64,000 nt of DNA from Variovorax paradoxus EPS (lineage in GTDB: Bacteria; Pseudomonadota; Gammaproteobacteria; Burkholderiales; Burkholderiaceae_C): positions 6,386,001 through 6,450,000 of the forward strand of contig NC_014931.1 of the NCBI RefSeq assembly GCF_000184745.1, in the 5' to 3' direction. Below are positions 62,058 to 64,000 of this stretch, piece after piece. Position 1 is the stretch's first letter, and each line of letters begins with the position of its first letter. The position numbers and the translations under genes were made by a program. The notes under the pieces are model-generated. The model was given only the letters and a program-made list of their open reading frames with translations. It did no database searches and was not told the origin of the DNA.

Positions 62058-62675
62058 TCAGTCCTTCTTGGACTTCTTCTTTTCGGTTTGCTTCTCAGCC
62101 TTTTTGTCGGCTTTCTTCTCGGCCTTCCTGGCCTCTTTTTTCTTCTCGGCCTTTTTCTTTTCGGCCTTCTTCTTGGCTTTCTTCTTCTTTTTCTTTTCTT
62201 CGTCCTCATCCTTGGGTGTCAGCAGCGTGCCGCGGCACTGCTCGGACCCGCACCAGCAAGGAAATTCGGACAGGAGCTTCGGCGTGTACGGCTCGTCGAT
62301 GATCAGACCGTAGTCGTAGTTGAGCTCTTCTCCTGCAGCGATGTTGCGCAGCGCCTTGATATAAACGCGCCCATCGACTTCGTCGGCCTCGCAGTTCGGC
62401 TCGCACGAGTGGTTGATCCAGCGGGCGTCGTTGCCCTTGACGTTGCCGTCGATCACGCGACCGTCGTCGATGTGGAAGTAGAAGGTGTGATTCGGCTGGG
62501 CCGGGTCGTGCGGATGGCGGCGCAGCGCCTCTTTCCAGTTGATGACCTCGCCCTTGTATTCGATCAGCGTTTCGCCTTCGGCCAGGTCGTCCACCGCGAA
62601 CACGCCGTTGCCATGGACATCCGAGCGCCGCATCTGAATGCGGCGGCCGGCGAGTTGTGGGGATTTGGAAGGCAT
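62058..62675 (-). CDS. SET-domain protein-lysine methyltransferase with lysine-rich tail
   Basis: Protein of 205 residues. The SET domain is complete: VHGNGVFAVDDLAEGETLIEYKG (SAM loop), N88-H-S-C91 in RWINHSCEPNC, and ELNYDYG with the catalytic tyrosine (Y120/Y122). A post-SET zinc motif C140-W-C142-G-S-E-Q-C147-RG follows, with the fourth cysteine coming from NHSC. Residues 155-205 form a highly charged tail with 26 lysines in the last 45 residues, similar in composition to histone H1-like proteins. SET proteins methylate lysines; the bacterial target is unknown. It is first in an operon with birA and diverges from topB. Confidence 0.9.
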   Translation of the reverse strand: MPSKSPQLAGRRIQMRRSDVHGNGVFAVDDLAEGETLIEYKGEVINWKEALRRHPHDPAQPNHTFYFHIDDGRVIDGNVKGNDARWINHSCEPNCEADEVDGRVYIKALRNIAAGEELNYDYGLIIDEPYTPKLLSEFPCWCGSEQCRGTLLTPKDEDEEKKKKKKAKKKAEKKKAEKKKEARKAEKKADKKAEKQTEKKKSKKD

Positions 62676-62696
62676 CGCCGAAGTCTGTTAGTTTGA

Positions 62697-62735
62697 ATAT
62701 GCACACACATGCGCGTGTGCGCGTGCACACACGCG
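62697..62735. repeat. 39-bp alternating purine-pyrimidine tract (Z-DNA-prone)
   Basis: Every base from 62697 to 62735 alternates purine and pyrimidine, mainly CA/TG and CG dinucleotides, with an internal dyad GTGTGC/GCACAC (62715-62730). It lies in the 89-bp gap between the divergent SET and topB genes. Confidence 0.9.
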
Positions 62736-62764
62736 GGAAGCCGCAGAGTATAGAGAGCCCTTAG

Positions 62765-64000
62765 ATGACAAAGACGTTGGTAATCGCAGAAAAGCCGTCG
62801 GTGGCACAGGACATCGTCCGTGCCCTCACGCCGGTGGCCGGCAAATTCGACAAACATGACGAGCATTTCGAGAACGACAGCTATGTCGTGACCAGCGCTG
62901 TCGGTCACCTGGTCGAGATCCAGGCGCCCGAGGAGTTCGACGTCAAGCGGGGCAAGTGGAGCTTTGCCAACCTGCCCGTGATCCCGCCGCACTTCGACCT
63001 GAAGCCCGTCGACAAGACAAAGACGCGCCTGAACGCGGTGGTCAAGCAGGCCAAGCGCAAGGACGTGACGCAGCTCATCAACGCCTGCGACGCGGGCCGC
63101 GAGGGCGAACTGATCTTCCGCCTCATCGAGCAGTACGCCGGCGGCAAGAGCCCGCTGGGCAAGCCGGTCAAGCGGCTGTGGCTGCAGTCGATGACACCGC
63201 AGGCGATTCGCGACGGCTTCGATGCGCTGCGCACCGAAAAGCAGATGCAGGGCCTGGCCGACGCGGCGCGCTCGCGCTCCGAGGCCGACTGGCTGGTGGG
63301 CATCAACGGCACGCGCGCCATGACCGCATTCAATTCGCGCGACGGCGGCTTCTTCCTCACGACCGTGGGCCGCGTGCAGACGCCGACGCTGTCGGTCGTC
63401 GTGGAGCGCGAAGAACAGATTCGCAAGTTCGTCTCGCGCGACTACTGGGAAATCCACGGCAGCTTCGCGGCCGAAGCCGGCCAGTACCCGGGCAAGTGGT
63501 TCAACCCTGATTGGAAGAAAGCGAACGCCCCGCTGCTGGCCAACGGTGAACCCGATGCCGAGCAGCGTGCCGACCGAGTCTGGAGCGAGCAGGAAGCCCG
63601 CGCCATCGCCGACGCTTCGCGCGGCAAACCCGCCACGGTCACCGAAGAGAGCAAGCCCACCACGCAGGCCTCGCCCGCGCTGTTCGACCTGACCTCGCTG
63701 CAGCGCGAGGCCAACGGCCGTTTCGGCTTCAGCGCCAAGACCACGCTCGCACTGGCCCAGAGCCTGTACGAACGCCACAAGGCGCTGACCTATCCGCGTA
63801 CCGATTCGCGCGCGCTGCCGGAAGACTATCTGCCGGTGGTCAAGGACACCATGGAGATGCTCGCCAACAGCGGCATGAAACACCTGGCGCCGTTCGCCAA
63901 GCAGGCGGTCGACGGCAACTACGTCAAGCCCAACAAGCGCATCTTCGACAACGCCAAGGTGTCGGATCACTTCGCCATCATCCCGACGCTGCAGGCCCCG
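62765..64000 (+). CDS. topB: DNA topoisomerase III (type IA), 3' partial
   Basis: The frame is open from ATG 62765 to the window end (412 codons), so the gene continues beyond. MTKTLVIAEKPSVAQDIVRAL starts the Toprim domain, with VGHLVEI and the acidic cluster NACDAGREGELIFRLI. The type IA central region ARSRSEADWLVGINGTRAMT and VGRVQTPTLSVVVEREE follows. The catalytic tyrosine is Y343 in LTYPRTDSRALPEDY. The enzyme relaxes and decatenates DNA through single-strand breaks. TopA of the same organism would have a different N-terminus and zinc fingers; the lack of a topA-type start supports TopB. It is divergent from the SET gene. Confidence 0.93.
   Translation, partial: MTKTLVIAEKPSVAQDIVRALTPVAGKFDKHDEHFENDSYVVTSAVGHLVEIQAPEEFDVKRGKWSFANLPVIPPHFDLKPVDKTKTRLNAVVKQAKRKDVTQLINACDAGREGELIFRLIEQYAGGKSPLGKPVKRLWLQSMTPQAIRDGFDALRTEKQMQGLADAARSRSEADWLVGINGTRAMTAFNSRDGGFFLTTVGRVQTPTLSVVVEREEQIRKFVSRDYWEIHGSFAAEAGQYPGKWFNPDWKKANAPLLANGEPDAEQRADRVWSEQEARAIADASRGKPATVTEESKPTTQASPALFDLTSLQREANGRFGFSAKTTLALAQSLYERHKALTYPRTDSRALPEDYLPVVKDTMEMLANSGMKHLAPFAKQAVDGNYVKPNKRIFDNAKVSDHFAIIPTLQAP

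Overview
The window is a GC-rich (roughly 65-67 % by eye) chromosomal segment of a betaproteobacterium. It looks like family Comamonadaceae, close to Variovorax. The support is the combination of glnE next to yhdP, sucCD, recA-recX, a short-type argC, a pilV-W-X-Y1-E minor pilin block, a TctD/TctE-type two-component pair and the codon bias. The genus is an inference from gene content, not from a search. No tRNA, rRNA or CRISPR array was seen.

Layout. 1-8.1 kb: the end of an OmpA-like gene, a DctS/DctR-like two-component system, a nitrilase-family amidase and the giant AsmA-like protein YhdP, divergent from glnE. 8.2-15.3 kb: glnE, an RlpA-type lipoprotein, an ECF41 sigma factor with its carboxymuconolactone decarboxylase-like target gene (both preceded by near-perfect ECF41 promoters), a ferritin-like diiron protein and a periplasmic glutathione peroxidase. 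15.5-21 kb: a tightly overlapping lipid-modification operon (FAD oxidoreductase, DUF1365, cyclopropane-fatty-acid synthase-like methylase, MFS transporter, short-chain dehydrogenase). 21-27.6 kb: glutathione transferase, purB, a PepSY membrane protein with a FecA-like TonB receptor, yaeQ and two small metal-binding-type proteins. 28-30.3 kb: a yybP-ykoY (Mn2+) riboswitch in front of a TerC-family gene, plus small membrane or hypothetical genes. 30.3-34.3 kb: BepA-like protease, moaC and a Wzy/PglL-type oligosaccharyltransferase.

34.4-44.2 kb is a type IV pilus block: pilY1, pilE, pilX, pilW, pilV and fimT, then a truncated IS3-family insertion sequence followed by the decayed relic of a second related element, then the major pilin gene with a sigma-54-type promoter. 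The 5' half of pilY1 is strikingly AT-rich compared with its 3' half. 44.2-49.7 kb is a signalling block on one strand: PP2C phosphatase, FHA protein, CHASE2-adenylate cyclase and a class II-type cyclic nucleotide phosphodiesterase, with a second TerC gene upstream of it.

49.7-64 kb: sucCD, argC, small membrane proteins, recX, recA with a LexA-type box, a MarR regulator, a TctD/TctE pair split by an inserted poly-glycine lipoprotein gene, a HEAT-repeat protein, birA, a SET-domain lysine methyltransferase with a histone-H1-like lysine tail, and the start of topB. The SET gene and topB diverge from a 39-bp perfect alternating purine-pyrimidine (Z-DNA-prone) tract.
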